Source: ZC4RG30 sp035556135
Lineage (GTDB): Bacteria > Pseudomonadota > Gammaproteobacteria > Steroidobacterales > Steroidobacteraceae
Length of the DNA stretch: 64,000 bases
Direction of reading: 5' to 3'
NCBI GenBank assembly: GCA_035556135.1
Contig: DATMFO010000003.1
Coordinates: forward strand, 434,001-498,000
In this document: positions 16,483 through 25,700 of the stretch, piece by piece
Layout: every line of letters starts with the position of its first letter
Numbering within the stretch: the stretch's first letter is position 1
Notes under the pieces: generated by a model
Databases searched by the model: none
The model's input: only the letters and a program-made list of their open reading frames with translations
Told to the model about the DNA's origin: nothing
Position numbers and translations under genes: made by a program

Positions 16483-18273
16483 ATGAGCACCACCGCATCC
16501 AGAACAGACGCCCGAGTCGTGGCCACCGCATCCGTTGACCAGATGCGCGGCAGGCTGCGCAAGAAGAGCCAGCTGAAGGGCCGGCAGCCCGACCACGTAT
16601 CCATGGCTGAAGTGCAGCAGCTTATCGGCGCACCGCCCCACCGGCGCGACCTGCTCATCGAGAACCTGCACAAACTGAACGATTTCTACCGCGGACTGCA
16701 TGACCGCCACCTGGTGGCCCTGGCGCGGCAGATGAACGTGCCCATGGCCGAGGTGTACGAGGTCGCCACGTTCTATCACCACTTCGAGGTGCTGCGCGAC
16801 GGCGAAGAACCTGCGCGCATCACGGTGCGCGTCTGCGATGGCCTGTCCTGCGAGATGCGGGGCGCACGCGACCTGCTGCAACGCCTGCCGGCGCTGCTGG
16901 GCACTGACGTGCGCGTCCTCGCGGCCCCCTGCGTGGGCCGCTGCGAGCAGGCCCCCGTGGCGGTGGTGGACCAGGCGCCAGTGGCCCATGCCGACCTGGA
17001 ACAGGTACAGGCCACAGTCGCGCGCGGCAACGTCGCGCACCCGCTGCCCGCGGGCGATGGCCAATTCGATCCGGCCGCCAGCGGCCCCGCGCCGGTCACG
17101 CGCTCGCCGCGCGATGTTTCTCCGGCATACGTGGGCCTGCGCGCCTACCGCGCCGCGGGCGGCTATGCACTGGCGGCGAAGGTAACGCAGGGCGAACTCG
17201 CGCCGGACACCTTGATCAAGGCGCTGTCGGATTCCGGCCTGCGCGGACTGGGCGGCGCCGGGTTCCCGGCCGGCCGCAAGTGGGACATCGTGCGCCAGCA
17301 GCCCGCGCCGCGGGTGATGGCCGTGAACATCGACGAAGGCGAACCCGGCACCTTCAAGGACCGCACCTACCTCGAGCGCGATCCGCACCGCTTCCTCGAA
17401 GGCCTGCTGGTCGCAGCGAAGGTGGTGGGCACCGAGGCCTGCTACATCTACCTGCGCGACGAATACCACGGCTGCCGCGCCATCCTCGAGCACGAACTGC
17501 AGCTGCTGCAGGCCGATCCGCCCTTCCCGCTGCCGCGCATCGAGCTGCGGCGCGGGGCCGGTGCCTACATCTGCGGCGAAGAGTCGGCGATGATCGAGAG
17601 CATCGAGGGCAAGCGTGGCGAGCCGCGCATGCGTCCGCCTTACATCGCACAGGTGGGCCTGTTCGGCCGGCCCACGCTGGAGCACAACTTCGAGACGCTG
17701 TACTGGGTGCGCGACATCATCGAGCGCGGCCCGGCCTGGTTCAGCAGCTTCGGCCGCAATGGCCGCAAGGGCCTGCGTTCCTTCAGCGTCAGCGGCCGCG
17801 TGCGCGAGCCTGGCGTGAAGCTGGCTCCCGCCGGCATCACGCTGCGCGAACTGGTGGACGAGTTCTGCGGCGGCATGCTGCCCGGCCACGAGCTCTACGC
17901 CTATCTGCCCGGCGGCGCCTCCGGCGGCATCCTGCCCGCGCGGCTGGCCGACGTGCCGCTGGATTTCGACACCCTGCAGCCGCATGGCTGCTTCATCGGC
18001 TCCGCGGCCGTGATCGTGCTGTCCGACAAGGACCGCGCGCGCGATGCGGCGCTGAACATGATGCGTTTCTTCGAACATGAGAGCTGCGGCCAGTGCACGC
18101 CCTGCCGGGTGGGCACGGGCAAGGCCGCCGCACTGATGCAGGCTGCGAAGTGGGACCACGCCACGCTCGAGGACCTCAACCAGGTGATGGTTGATGCCTC
18201 GATCTGCGGCCTGGGCCAGGCAGCGCCGAATCCCGTGCGCTGCGTGCAAAAGTATTTCCCGGACGAGGTCTGA
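16483..18273 (+). CDS. Formate dehydrogenase beta subunit, fused NuoE-NuoF type (Fdh1B-like)
   Basis: A 596-residue NAD-reducing subunit joining two modules. Residues about 1-165 are NuoE-like with [2Fe-2S] Cys118, Cys123, Cys150 and Cys154. Residues about 215-596 are NuoF-like: GLRGLGGAGFPAGRKWD near 252, NIDEGEPGTFKDR, GAGAYICGEESAMIESIEG, and the [4Fe-4S] motif ESCGQCTPCRVG near the end. The fusion and its pairing with a roughly 950-residue alpha subunit match tungsten-containing Fdh1 of Methylobacterium (family knowledge). That makes it a different enzyme from FdsGBAD next door. Only one base separates its stop from the alpha-subunit start. Confidence 0.93.
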   Translation: MSTTASRTDARVVATASVDQMRGRLRKKSQLKGRQPDHVSMAEVQQLIGAPPHRRDLLIENLHKLNDFYRGLHDRHLVALARQMNVPMAEVYEVATFYHHFEVLRDGEEPARITVRVCDGLSCEMRGARDLLQRLPALLGTDVRVLAAPCVGRCEQAPVAVVDQAPVAHADLEQVQATVARGNVAHPLPAGDGQFDPAASGPAPVTRSPRDVSPAYVGLRAYRAAGGYALAAKVTQGELAPDTLIKALSDSGLRGLGGAGFPAGRKWDIVRQQPAPRVMAVNIDEGEPGTFKDRTYLERDPHRFLEGLLVAAKVVGTEACYIYLRDEYHGCRAILEHELQLLQADPPFPLPRIELRRGAGAYICGEESAMIESIEGKRGEPRMRPPYIAQVGLFGRPTLEHNFETLYWVRDIIERGPAWFSSFGRNGRKGLRSFSVSGRVREPGVKLAPAGITLRELVDEFCGGMLPGHELYAYLPGGASGGILPARLADVPLDFDTLQPHGCFIGSAAVIVLSDKDRARDAALNMMRFFEHESCGQCTPCRVGTGKAAALMQAAKWDHATLEDLNQVMVDASICGLGQAAPNPVRCVQKYFPDEV

Positions 18274-18274
18274 A

Positions 18275-21133
18275 ATGAGCGCTGCGGAAGACCAGGTACT
18301 GAAGCCCGCCACCATCGAGTTCGAGCTGGATGGTCGCAAGGTGCGCGCGCTGGAAGGCGAGACGATCATCGAGGCCGCGCAGCGCGCCGGCACGGAGATC
18401 CCCCGACTGTGCTACACGCCGGGCTACCGGCCGGATGGCAACTGCCGCGCCTGTGTGGTGGAGATCGACGGCGAGCGCACGCTGGCCCCCTCCTGCTGCC
18501 GCGCGGTGACGCCGGGCATGAAGGTGAAGGCCACCAGCGAGCGGGCGCAGAAGAGCCAGAAGATGGTCGTGGAGATGCTGCTCTCCGACATGCCCGACGA
18601 GGGCTACAAGTGGCAGGGCAATGACGCCACGCGCCAGCATGGCGAGCTCTCGGACTGGGCGGCCCGCCTGGGCGTGGCCGTGCGACCGGAGCTGAAGGCC
18701 CTGCGCCGCGAGCAGCCGCCCTGCGACATCTCGCATCCGGCCATGGTGGTGAACCTCGATGCCTGCATCCAGTGCACGCGCTGCGTGCGCGCCTGCCGCG
18801 AGGAGCAGGTCAACGACGTGATCGGCTATGCCTTCCGCGGCGGCCACAGCGCCATCGTGTTCGACCTCGCGGACCCCATGGGCGATTCCACCTGCGTGGC
18901 CTGCGGCGAGTGCGTGCAGGCCTGCCCCACCGGCGCGCTGATGCCCAAGACCCTGGTGGGTCCGCAGGCGGTGGACAAGAAGGTCGACTCGGTGTGCCCG
19001 TTCTGCGGCGTGGGCTGCCTGCTTACCTACAACGTGAAGGACGGCAGGATCGTCAGTGTCGACGGGCGCGACGGCCCTGCCAACCACAATCGCCTGTGCG
19101 TGAAGGGCCGCTTCGGCTTCGACTACGTGCACCATCCCCAGCGTCTTACGAAGCCGCTGATCCGCAAGCCCGGCGTGGCCAAGGATTCCACCGGGGTCGG
19201 CGACCCGGCGAAGTGGCGCGATGTGTTCCGCGAAGCCACCTGGGAGGAAGCCCTGAACCTGGCCGCCGGCAAGCTCAAGTCGCTGCGTGACACGCACGGA
19301 CTGAAGACCCTGGCCGGCTTCGGCTCTGCCAAGGGCAGCAACGAGGAGGCCTACCTGTTCCAGAAGCTGGTGCGCACCGGCTTCGGCAGCAACAACGTGG
19401 ACCATTGCACCCGCCTCTGCCATGCCTCCAGCGTCGCGGCGCTGCTCGAGGGCGTGGGCTCGGCGGCGGTATCCAACCAGGTCAATGACGTGGAGCATTC
19501 GGACCTGATACTGGTGATCGGCTCCAATCCCACCGCCAACCATCCCGTGGCCGCCACGTGGATGAAGAACGCGGCGAAGCGCGGCACGAAGATCGTGCTG
19601 GCTGATCCGCGCATCACCGACATCGGCCGCCATGCCTGGCGCACGCTGCAGTTCCGCGCCGACGGCGACGTGGCGCTGCTGAACGCGATGATCCACACGG
19701 TGATCGATGAGGGCCTGGTCAACGAGGACTTCATCAGGGACCGCGCGAACAACTTCGAGGCCCTGAAGAAGAACGTCGAGGGTTACAGCGCCGAGGCCAT
19801 GGCGCCGATCTGCGGCATCCCGGCCCAGACCATCCGCGAGGTGGCGCGCGAATTCGCGACGGCGAAGGCCGCCATGATCCTCTGGGGCATGGGCGTCAGC
19901 CAGCACGTGCATGGCACCGACAACGCACGCTGCCTGATCGCACTGGTGACCGTCACGGGCCAGATCGGCAAGCCCGGTTCCGGCCTGCATCCCCTGCGCG
20001 GCCAGAACAACGTGCAGGGCGCCAGCGACGCGGGCCTGATCCCGATGATGTTCCCGAACTACCAGCGGGTGTCCAACAAGGAGGCGCACGCACGCTTCGA
20101 GCAGTTCTGGAACACCAAGCTGGACGACAAGCCCGGCTACACCGTGGTGGAGATCATGGACAAGTGCCTGGTCGACGACACCGACCCGCACAAGATCCGC
20201 GGCATGTACATCATGGGCGAGAACCCCGCGATGTCCGATCCGGACCTCAACCACGCCCGCGAGGCGCTGTGTGCGCTGGAGCACCTGGTCGTGCAGGACA
20301 TCTTCATGACCGAGACGGCCTGGTACGCCGATGTGGTGCTGCCGGCCAGCGCCTGGCCGGAGAAGACCGGCACGGTCACCAATACAGACCGCATGGTGCA
20401 GATGGGCCGCCGAGCCCTCGACCTTCCAGGCGATGCAAGGCAGGACCTGTGGATCATCCAGCAGATCGCCACCCGCATGGGCCTGCCCTGGAACTACCAG
20501 GGCGAGGAAAGCGGCGTTGCCGCGGTGTACGAGGAAATGCGCCAGGCCATGCACGAGGCCATCGGCGGCATCAGCTGGGAGCGCCTGGCCAATGAGTCCA
20601 GCGTCACCTACCCCTGCCTCAGTGAGGACGACCCCGGGCAGCCCACTGTGTTCGTGGACAGCTTTCCCACCGCGGATGGCCGCGTGAAGCTGGTGCCAGC
20701 CGACATCATCCCGGCGGACGAACGCCCGGACGTTGAGTATCCCTTCGTGCTGATCACCGGCCGGCAGCTGGAGCACTGGCACACCGGCAGCATGACGCGA
20801 CGCTCGAATGTGCTGGATGCCATCGAGCCTGTCGCCACCGCGTCGATGAACGGCGCGGACCTGCAGCGGCTCGGCATCGCCGCAGGCGACACCGTCACCG
20901 TGCGTTCCCGCCGCGGCGAGGTGGCCATCAACGTGCGGCGCGATGACGGCACGCCTTCCGGCGCGGTGTTCATCCCGTTCGCGTACTACGAGGCGGCCGC
21001 CAACATCCTGACCAACTCGGCGCTGGATCCGTTCGGCAAGATTCCCGAGTTCAAGTACTGCGCGGTGTCGATCACGCGCGGTGGCACGCCACCCGCAGCC
21101 GTCGGCTACAGCCGCGCCACCGAAACGGCATGA
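18275..21133 (+). CDS. Formate dehydrogenase alpha (catalytic) subunit, Fdh1A-like
   Basis: A 952-residue Mo/W-bis-pterin enzyme oxidising formate to CO2. In order: [2Fe-2S] ferredoxin domain (C46, C57, C60, C74 or C75), two [4Fe-4S] motifs CIQCTRCVRAC and CVACGECVQACPTG, the CPFCGVGC cluster at 241-248, and metal-ligand Cys382 with His383 in DHCTRLCHASSV. The C-terminal pterin-binding domain contains LITGRQLEHWHTGSMTRR. The ligand is Cys, not selenocysteine. The start at 18275 follows the beta-subunit stop by one base. The stop overlaps moeA (ATGA), tying cofactor insertion to enzyme synthesis. Confidence 0.95.
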   Translation: MSAAEDQVLKPATIEFELDGRKVRALEGETIIEAAQRAGTEIPRLCYTPGYRPDGNCRACVVEIDGERTLAPSCCRAVTPGMKVKATSERAQKSQKMVVEMLLSDMPDEGYKWQGNDATRQHGELSDWAARLGVAVRPELKALRREQPPCDISHPAMVVNLDACIQCTRCVRACREEQVNDVIGYAFRGGHSAIVFDLADPMGDSTCVACGECVQACPTGALMPKTLVGPQAVDKKVDSVCPFCGVGCLLTYNVKDGRIVSVDGRDGPANHNRLCVKGRFGFDYVHHPQRLTKPLIRKPGVAKDSTGVGDPAKWRDVFREATWEEALNLAAGKLKSLRDTHGLKTLAGFGSAKGSNEEAYLFQKLVRTGFGSNNVDHCTRLCHASSVAALLEGVGSAAVSNQVNDVEHSDLILVIGSNPTANHPVAATWMKNAAKRGTKIVLADPRITDIGRHAWRTLQFRADGDVALLNAMIHTVIDEGLVNEDFIRDRANNFEALKKNVEGYSAEAMAPICGIPAQTIREVAREFATAKAAMILWGMGVSQHVHGTDNARCLIALVTVTGQIGKPGSGLHPLRGQNNVQGASDAGLIPMMFPNYQRVSNKEAHARFEQFWNTKLDDKPGYTVVEIMDKCLVDDTDPHKIRGMYIMGENPAMSDPDLNHAREALCALEHLVVQDIFMTETAWYADVVLPASAWPEKTGTVTNTDRMVQMGRRALDLPGDARQDLWIIQQIATRMGLPWNYQGEESGVAAVYEEMRQAMHEAIGGISWERLANESSVTYPCLSEDDPGQPTVFVDSFPTADGRVKLVPADIIPADERPDVEYPFVLITGRQLEHWHTGSMTRRSNVLDAIEPVATASMNGADLQRLGIAAGDTVTVRSRRGEVAINVRRDDGTPSGAVFIPFAYYEAAANILTNSALDPFGKIPEFKYCAVSITRGGTPPAAVGYSRATETA

Positions 21134-22341
21134 GCCAGGGCAAGTCGCTGACACCGGCTGAAGCCGGGCGGCTCATCCTCTCGCGGGTCACCGGGCTTCC
21201 CGCCGAGCGGGTGGCGCTGCCCCACGCGGCCGGCCGCATCCTGCGGCAGGACGTGGAGGCGGAACGCGACAATCCGCCATTCGACCGCGTCTGCATGGAT
21301 GGTGTGGCTGTGGCCAGCGCTGCATATGCCAACGGTGCCCGCAGCTTCCGCATCCAGGGTACGCAGGCGGCCGGCGCGGTGCCGATGACACTGGCGGCGC
21401 CGGATGCGGCCATCGAGGTGATGACCGGCGCGGTGATGCCACATGGCACCGACGCGGTGATCCCGCTCGAGGAGTACGAGCTGGCACAAGGCCAGCTGAC
21501 GCTGCGCGCAGAGGCCACGGCCGAGCCCTGGCGGAATGTGCAGCGGCGCGGCTCCGACAGCCAGCCTGGCGTACCCATGCTCACCTCCGGCATGCGCCTG
21601 GGCGCCGCCGAACTGGCCGTGGTGGCCTCCGCTGGCCTGGCCGAAGTGAGTGTGGGCCGCCAGCCGCGCATCACCGTGGTTTCCACGGGAGATGAGCTGA
21701 TCGAGCCGGGCCAGCCAATCGCCGACCACCAGGTGCGGCGCTCCAACGCCTATGCCGTGGCAGCGGCGCTGCGACTGCACGGATTCGCGGAAGTCGTGGA
21801 CGAACACCTGCGCGACGAGGAGGCGCTGATGCGCCAGCGGCTGGGTGCCGCGCTCGAGTCCCGCGACGTGCTGGTGCTGTCCGGCGGGGTATCGAAAGGC
21901 AAATTCGACTTCGTGCCCGCGGCGCTGAAGGCGCTGGGCGTGGAGGAAGTGTTCTACCAGGTCGCCCAGCGACCTGGTCGCCCCATGTGGTTCGGCATCG
22001 GACCGCGCGGCCAGCTGGTGTTCGGCCTGCCGGGCAATCCGGTCTCCACCCTGGTCTGCCTGCATCGCTACGTGCTGCCCGCGCTGCGCGCCGCGATGGG
22101 CGCCCCTGCCGGCCATCTGGAGCGCCTGGCGCTTACCGAGGCGATCAGCGGACGCAAGATGGCCTATTTCATGCCAGTGGCGCTGGTGGCCGGTCCTGAT
22201 GGCGCCACGCGGGGACGTCCGCAGCAGCCACAGGGGTCGGGCGACTTCCTGGCCCTGGCGGGTACCGCCGGCTTCGTTGAACTGCCGCCGCAGGCCGACG
22301 GCTACCCGGAAGGATTCATCGCCGACCTGTATCGCTGGTAG
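21130..22341 (+). CDS. moeA: Molybdopterin molybdenumtransferase
   Basis: Inserts molybdate or tungstate into adenylylated molybdopterin, the last step of Mo/W cofactor synthesis. The 403-residue length is typical. Motifs: NPPFDRVCMDGVAV, the MTGAVMPHGTDAVIP loop, VVSTGDEL, the RRSNAY segment, LVLSGGVSKGKFDFV and FGLPGNPVSTLV. It overlaps the upstream formate dehydrogenase alpha gene by four bases (ATGA), so it probably serves this enzyme directly. Whether it favours W over Mo cannot be read from sequence. Confidence 0.93.
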   Translation: MSQGKSLTPAEAGRLILSRVTGLPAERVALPHAAGRILRQDVEAERDNPPFDRVCMDGVAVASAAYANGARSFRIQGTQAAGAVPMTLAAPDAAIEVMTGAVMPHGTDAVIPLEEYELAQGQLTLRAEATAEPWRNVQRRGSDSQPGVPMLTSGMRLGAAELAVVASAGLAEVSVGRQPRITVVSTGDELIEPGQPIADHQVRRSNAYAVAAALRLHGFAEVVDEHLRDEEALMRQRLGAALESRDVLVLSGGVSKGKFDFVPAALKALGVEEVFYQVAQRPGRPMWFGIGPRGQLVFGLPGNPVSTLVCLHRYVLPALRAAMGAPAGHLERLALTEAISGRKMAYFMPVALVAGPDGATRGRPQQPQGSGDFLALAGTAGFVELPPQADGYPEGFIADLYRW

Positions 22342-22370
22342 CCCGGGCGGCTGCACTCGCGCGACCGCCC

Positions 22371-23351
22371 GTGCCGGACTTCGCGGCATCCCCTATCCTT
22401 GGTCCCGTGTCGCGGTACTCCACACGCTCCATCTCCGTTCCCATCGTGCTCAGCTCCATTGCGGTGCTGCTCACGCTGGCGGTGCTCATCGGCTGGATCT
22501 TCATCATCCGCGAGAACCTCTCGCTGACGCGCGATTTCTGGGGCCATCGCGGCATCCTCGTGGCCGGCATCCTCTCGCTGGCGCTGGTGATGTGCGTGCT
22601 GGTGCTGTTCAGCGTTTCGCTGGTGCGCGAGATCCTCGAGGGCCGCCGGCAGCAGATGTTCATCGATTCGGTGACGCATGAGCTGAAGAGCCCTCTGGCC
22701 TCGATCCGGCTGTGCCTTGATACGCTTGACCGCGACGGCGTCTCCCAGGCGCAGCAGGAGAAGCTCAGGCGCATGATGCGCACCGACACCGAGCGGCTGA
22801 TGCTGTTCGTGGATGACATCCTGCAGGCCAGCCGCATCGCCCATCGCCTGCGCTCGCAGACCTGGATGATGGTGGATGTACCGCAGGTGATCCGCACCTG
22901 CATCGACAGCGTGCGGCGGCGCTACGAACTGCCGGCCGAAGCCTTCAGCATCGACGCTCCGGAAACCCTGGAAACCTGCACCGACCCAACCGCGCTGGAG
23001 ATCATCCTGAAGAACGTGATCGACAACGCGGTGAAATATTCCTCCGGCCCGCCCCGGGTGGAAGTGACGGTGGAAGTGCGGGACACCGGCCACCTGCTGA
23101 TCACCGTGCGCGACCATGGCATCGGGGTGGAGCGCAGGCAGCTGCGTCGCATCTTCCGCCGCTTCCACCGCGCGCCGGATCCCGAAGTCAACGAACGCAG
23201 CGGCTCGGGACTCGGGCTTTACGTGGTGCAGCGCCTGGCTCGCAACCTGGGTGGCCGGGTGCGCGCTGATTCGGATGGCCCGGGGCGCGGCACCAGCATG
23301 TACGTCCGCCTGCCCCGCGTGGCCAGCACCCACCAGGCGAGGCAGGCCTGA
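22371..23351 (+). CDS. Sensor histidine kinase with two membrane segments and a minimal external loop
   Basis: A 326-residue kinase. Two transmembrane helices (about 22-45 and 62-82) bracket an external loop of only some 16 residues. There is no clear PAS or other sensory domain. The dimerisation motif FIDSVTHELKSPLASIR carries the phospho-acceptor His. The ATPase domain shows the N box IILKNVIDNAVKYS, DHGIGV, RRFHR and GSGLGLYVVQRLA. The short loop resembles intramembrane-sensing kinases. The start is either GTG 22371 or GTG 22407. The stop shares a base with the response-regulator start (TGATG). Confidence 0.88.
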   Translation: MPDFAASPILGPVSRYSTRSISVPIVLSSIAVLLTLAVLIGWIFIIRENLSLTRDFWGHRGILVAGILSLALVMCVLVLFSVSLVREILEGRRQQMFIDSVTHELKSPLASIRLCLDTLDRDGVSQAQQEKLRRMMRTDTERLMLFVDDILQASRIAHRLRSQTWMMVDVPQVIRTCIDSVRRRYELPAEAFSIDAPETLETCTDPTALEIILKNVIDNAVKYSSGPPRVEVTVEVRDTGHLLITVRDHGIGVERRQLRRIFRRFHRAPDPEVNERSGSGLGLYVVQRLARNLGGRVRADSDGPGRGTSMYVRLPRVASTHQARQA

Positions 23352-24103
23352 TGGCCGAAGGCAATGCAGGTGAAGCACTGCGCGCCACGGTGCTGGTGGT
23401 GGAAGACGAGGCCCACCTGGCCGCCGGCCTCAGGCTGAACCTCGAACTGGACGGCTACCAGGTGGTCACGGCCCGTTCGCTGCGCGATGCGGCGGCCGCG
23501 CTGCTGCAGCAGGGATCCATCGACCTGATCCTGCTCGACGTGATGCTGCCCGATGGCGACGGCTACAGCTTCTGCCGGCAGCTGCGCGACTCCGGCCAGT
23601 ACATGCCGGTGATCATGCTCACGGCGCGCAGCGCCGCCGAGGACCGCGTACGCGGCCTGGATTCCGGTGCCGACGACTACATGCCCAAGCCCTTCGACCT
23701 CACCGAGCTGCTGGCACGCGTGCGCTCGGCCCTGCGACGCAGTGGCTGGCGGCAGCAGGACAGCCCGGCGGAAACCAGCAGCGGCGTGCTGCGTTTCGGC
23801 AACGCCAGCATCGATTTCGACACCCATGAGGCATCCATGGCCGGCAAGCCGGTGCGCCTCACGCAGCTGGAGCTGGACCTGGTGCAGTATTTCGCGCGGC
23901 ACCCGGGCCGCGTGCTCTCACGCGAGGAGCTGCTGGAGCAGGTGTGGAACCTGCGCAATGCCCCCAACACACGCAGCGTCGACAACTTCATCGCCAGGCT
24001 GCGCAAATGCTTCGAGCCCCTGCCCGACAAGCCGGTGTACTTCCTTTCGCATCGCGGAGCCGGCTACCGCTTTGTCCCTGACGGAGGCAGCAAGAAAGCG
24101 TGA
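23351..24103 (+). CDS. OmpR/PhoB-family response regulator
   Basis: A 250-residue partner of the preceding kinase. The receiver domain (about 12-125) has acidic residues VVEDE, phospho-acceptor Asp in LILLDVMLPDGDGY, the Thr of IMLTARS and the Lys of DDYMPKPFD. The C-terminal winged-helix domain (about 145-243) ends with RSVDNFIARLRKCFE and HRGAGYRFV. It is likely to bind direct repeats. Three TGAC tetranucleotides at 24118, 24139 and 24150 (21 and 11 bp apart) lie between this gene and the desaturase, and could be part of such a site. Confidence 0.92.
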   Translation: MAEGNAGEALRATVLVVEDEAHLAAGLRLNLELDGYQVVTARSLRDAAAALLQQGSIDLILLDVMLPDGDGYSFCRQLRDSGQYMPVIMLTARSAAEDRVRGLDSGADDYMPKPFDLTELLARVRSALRRSGWRQQDSPAETSSGVLRFGNASIDFDTHEASMAGKPVRLTQLELDLVQYFARHPGRVLSREELLEQVWNLRNAPNTRSVDNFIARLRKCFEPLPDKPVYFLSHRGAGYRFVPDGGSKKA

Positions 24104-24228
24104 CCGGCGTCTCCCCGTGACAGAACTTTTACAAATGGTGACCGAACGCTGACCCATGCCAGCCGGCGTCTCGGCGACCATGCTTCCACAGGCTCCCAGC
24201 GGGCCATTGTCCGAGTTCGAGGAAGCAG
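24104..24228 (+). promoter_or_regulatory. Desaturase upstream region with TGAC repeats
   Basis: A 125-bp gap between the response-regulator stop and the desaturase start. TGAC occurs at 24118-24121, 24139-24142 and 24150-24153; the last two are exactly 11 bp apart, one helical turn, as in many OmpR/PhoB-family sites. An AT-rich GAACTTTTACAAATG segment lies at 24123-24137. No clear -10 was recognised. Assignment as a regulatory site is inference. Confidence 0.3.
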
Positions 24229-25137
24229 ATGGATTCAGGTCAGGACGGCGTGGGTACCGGGGTGGCAAAGAAGCGCAACACCGGCTGGTTCGGGGCAATC
24301 CCCTTCATCATCATCCACCTGCTGGCCTTTGGCGCCATCTGGACCGGAGTCACCCCCGCGGCGGCCATCTGCTGCGTGGTGCTCTACGTGGTACGCATGT
24401 TCGGCGTCACCGCTGGCTACCACCGCTATTTCTCGCACCGCACCTTCCGCACCAGCCGGGTGTTCCAGTTCATCCTGGCCTTCCTGGCGCAGACCAGCGC
24501 GCAGCGCGGCGCGCTGTGGTGGGCTGCCCACCACCGCCACCACCACCGCCACTCCGACCAGCCACATGACACCCACTCGGTGGCCCAGGATGGTTTCTGG
24601 TACTCGCACGTGGGCTGGATCTTCGAGCGTGGCAACCAGGTCACGCAGCTGAAATACATCCCTGACCTGGCGCGCTTCCCGGAACTGCGTTTCCTCGACC
24701 GCTTCCACCTGCTGCCGCCCATCCTGCTGGGCACGGTGATCTTCTTCTGGCTGGGCGCTCCGGGCCTGTTCTTCGGCTTCTTCTTCAGCACCGTGCTGGT
24801 GTGGCACGGCACCTTCACCATCAACTCGCTGTCGCATGTGTTCGGCAACCGCCGTTTCGCCACCACCGACAACAGCCGCAACAACTGGCTGCTGGCGATC
24901 ATCACGCTGGGTGAGGGCTGGCACAACAACCACCACCACTACTGCGTATCGACCCGCCAGGGCTTCTACTGGTACGAGTACGACATCACGTACTACGTGC
25001 TGAAGATGCTGTCGTGGGTGGGCATCGTGCGCAAGCTGCAGGACGTGCCGGCCCATATCCTCGAAGAAGGCCGCGGCCGCAAGCAGGCACCGCTGCCGGC
25101 GCTGGACATCCGCGCGCCGCTGGCATCCGGCGGCTGA
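24229..25137 (+). CDS. Membrane acyl-CoA/acyl-lipid delta-9-type fatty acid desaturase
   Basis: A di-iron membrane desaturase of 302 residues that would introduce a double bond into saturated acyl chains. The three histidine boxes are present: HRYFSH (near 63-68), HRHHHRH (about 100-106) and HNNHHHY (about 225-231). Hydrophobic segments surround the first two boxes and another pair lies near 150-195. The fold and length fit the stearoyl-CoA desaturase-like bacterial group. It directly follows a kinase/regulator pair, so membrane-state control is a reasonable hypothesis. No ferredoxin or reductase partner is adjacent. Confidence 0.9.
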   Translation: MDSGQDGVGTGVAKKRNTGWFGAIPFIIIHLLAFGAIWTGVTPAAAICCVVLYVVRMFGVTAGYHRYFSHRTFRTSRVFQFILAFLAQTSAQRGALWWAAHHRHHHRHSDQPHDTHSVAQDGFWYSHVGWIFERGNQVTQLKYIPDLARFPELRFLDRFHLLPPILLGTVIFFWLGAPGLFFGFFFSTVLVWHGTFTINSLSHVFGNRRFATTDNSRNNWLLAIITLGEGWHNNHHHYCVSTRQGFYWYEYDITYYVLKMLSWVGIVRKLQDVPAHILEEGRGRKQAPLPALDIRAPLASGG

Positions 25138-25157
25138 CTGCTCCGCCGCGCCAGCGG

Positions 25158-25700
25158 ATGCAGGAACCCCGCGTACTGGGCATTGCCGGCTGGAGCGGCG
25201 CCGGCAAGACCACGCTGCTGAAGGCGCTGCTGCCGCTGCTGGTGGCGCGCGGCCTGCGTGTCGCCACACTCAAGCACGCCCACCATGAGTTCGATGTGGA
25301 CGTGCCCGGCAAGGACTCCTGGGTGCATCGCCAGGCCGGGGCTTCCGAAGTGATCGTCAGCTCCGCGCGCCGCTGGGTGCAGATGCACGAACTGGGCGAT
25401 GCGCCGGAGCCCCCGCTGGCCGACCTGCTGGCCAGGTTCAGCCCCTGCGACCTGGTGCTGGTGGAAGGCTTCAAGCGCGAGCGCCATCCGAAGCTGGAAG
25501 TGCATCGGCCGGCGCTGGGCAAGCCCCTGCTCTTCCCCGCTGATCCGCACATCCGTGCTGTGGCAAGCGATGCCCCGCTGGAAGGCGACCATCCGCCCCT
25601 GGTGGACCTCAACGACATCGCCGGGGTGGCCGATGCCGTGCTCGCCCACGCAGAGCCACTGGGCGCCGTGCGCGCGCGGTTGCGCTCTGCCGGGACCTAG
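25158..25700 (+). CDS. mobB: Molybdopterin-guanine dinucleotide biosynthesis adapter protein
   Basis: A GTP-binding helper in formation of the dinucleotide form of the Mo/W cofactor required by bis-pterin formate dehydrogenases. The 180-residue product opens with IAGWSGAGKTTLLKALLP (P-loop) and shows KHAHHEFDVDVPGKDSW, then VLVEGFKRERHPKLEVHR, all typical of MobB. The ATG at 25158 is chosen because the family starts just before the P-loop; the frame is open further upstream but inside the desaturase. It is convergent with the regulator gene and overlaps it by four bases. No mobA is seen in the window. Confidence 0.92.
   Translation: MQEPRVLGIAGWSGAGKTTLLKALLPLLVARGLRVATLKHAHHEFDVDVPGKDSWVHRQAGASEVIVSSARRWVQMHELGDAPEPPLADLLARFSPCDLVLVEGFKRERHPKLEVHRPALGKPLLFPADPHIRAVASDAPLEGDHPPLVDLNDIAGVADAVLAHAEPLGAVRARLRSAGT

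Noticed and set aside
8270..21133. Selenocysteine (UGA) readthrough in the formate dehydrogenase alpha subunits
   Set aside because: Both active-site positions are Cys codons in uninterrupted frames.
18176..21154. A 992-residue open frame opposite the Fdh1-like alpha subunit
   Set aside because: His/Gly/Arg-rich low-complexity translation typical of antisense frames in GC-rich genes; the plus-strand frame has all expected motifs.
24123..24153. Sigma-E promoter upstream of the desaturase (GAACTT at 24123-24128)
   Set aside because: The -35 core is good, but no -10 match occurs at a 15-17 base spacing.
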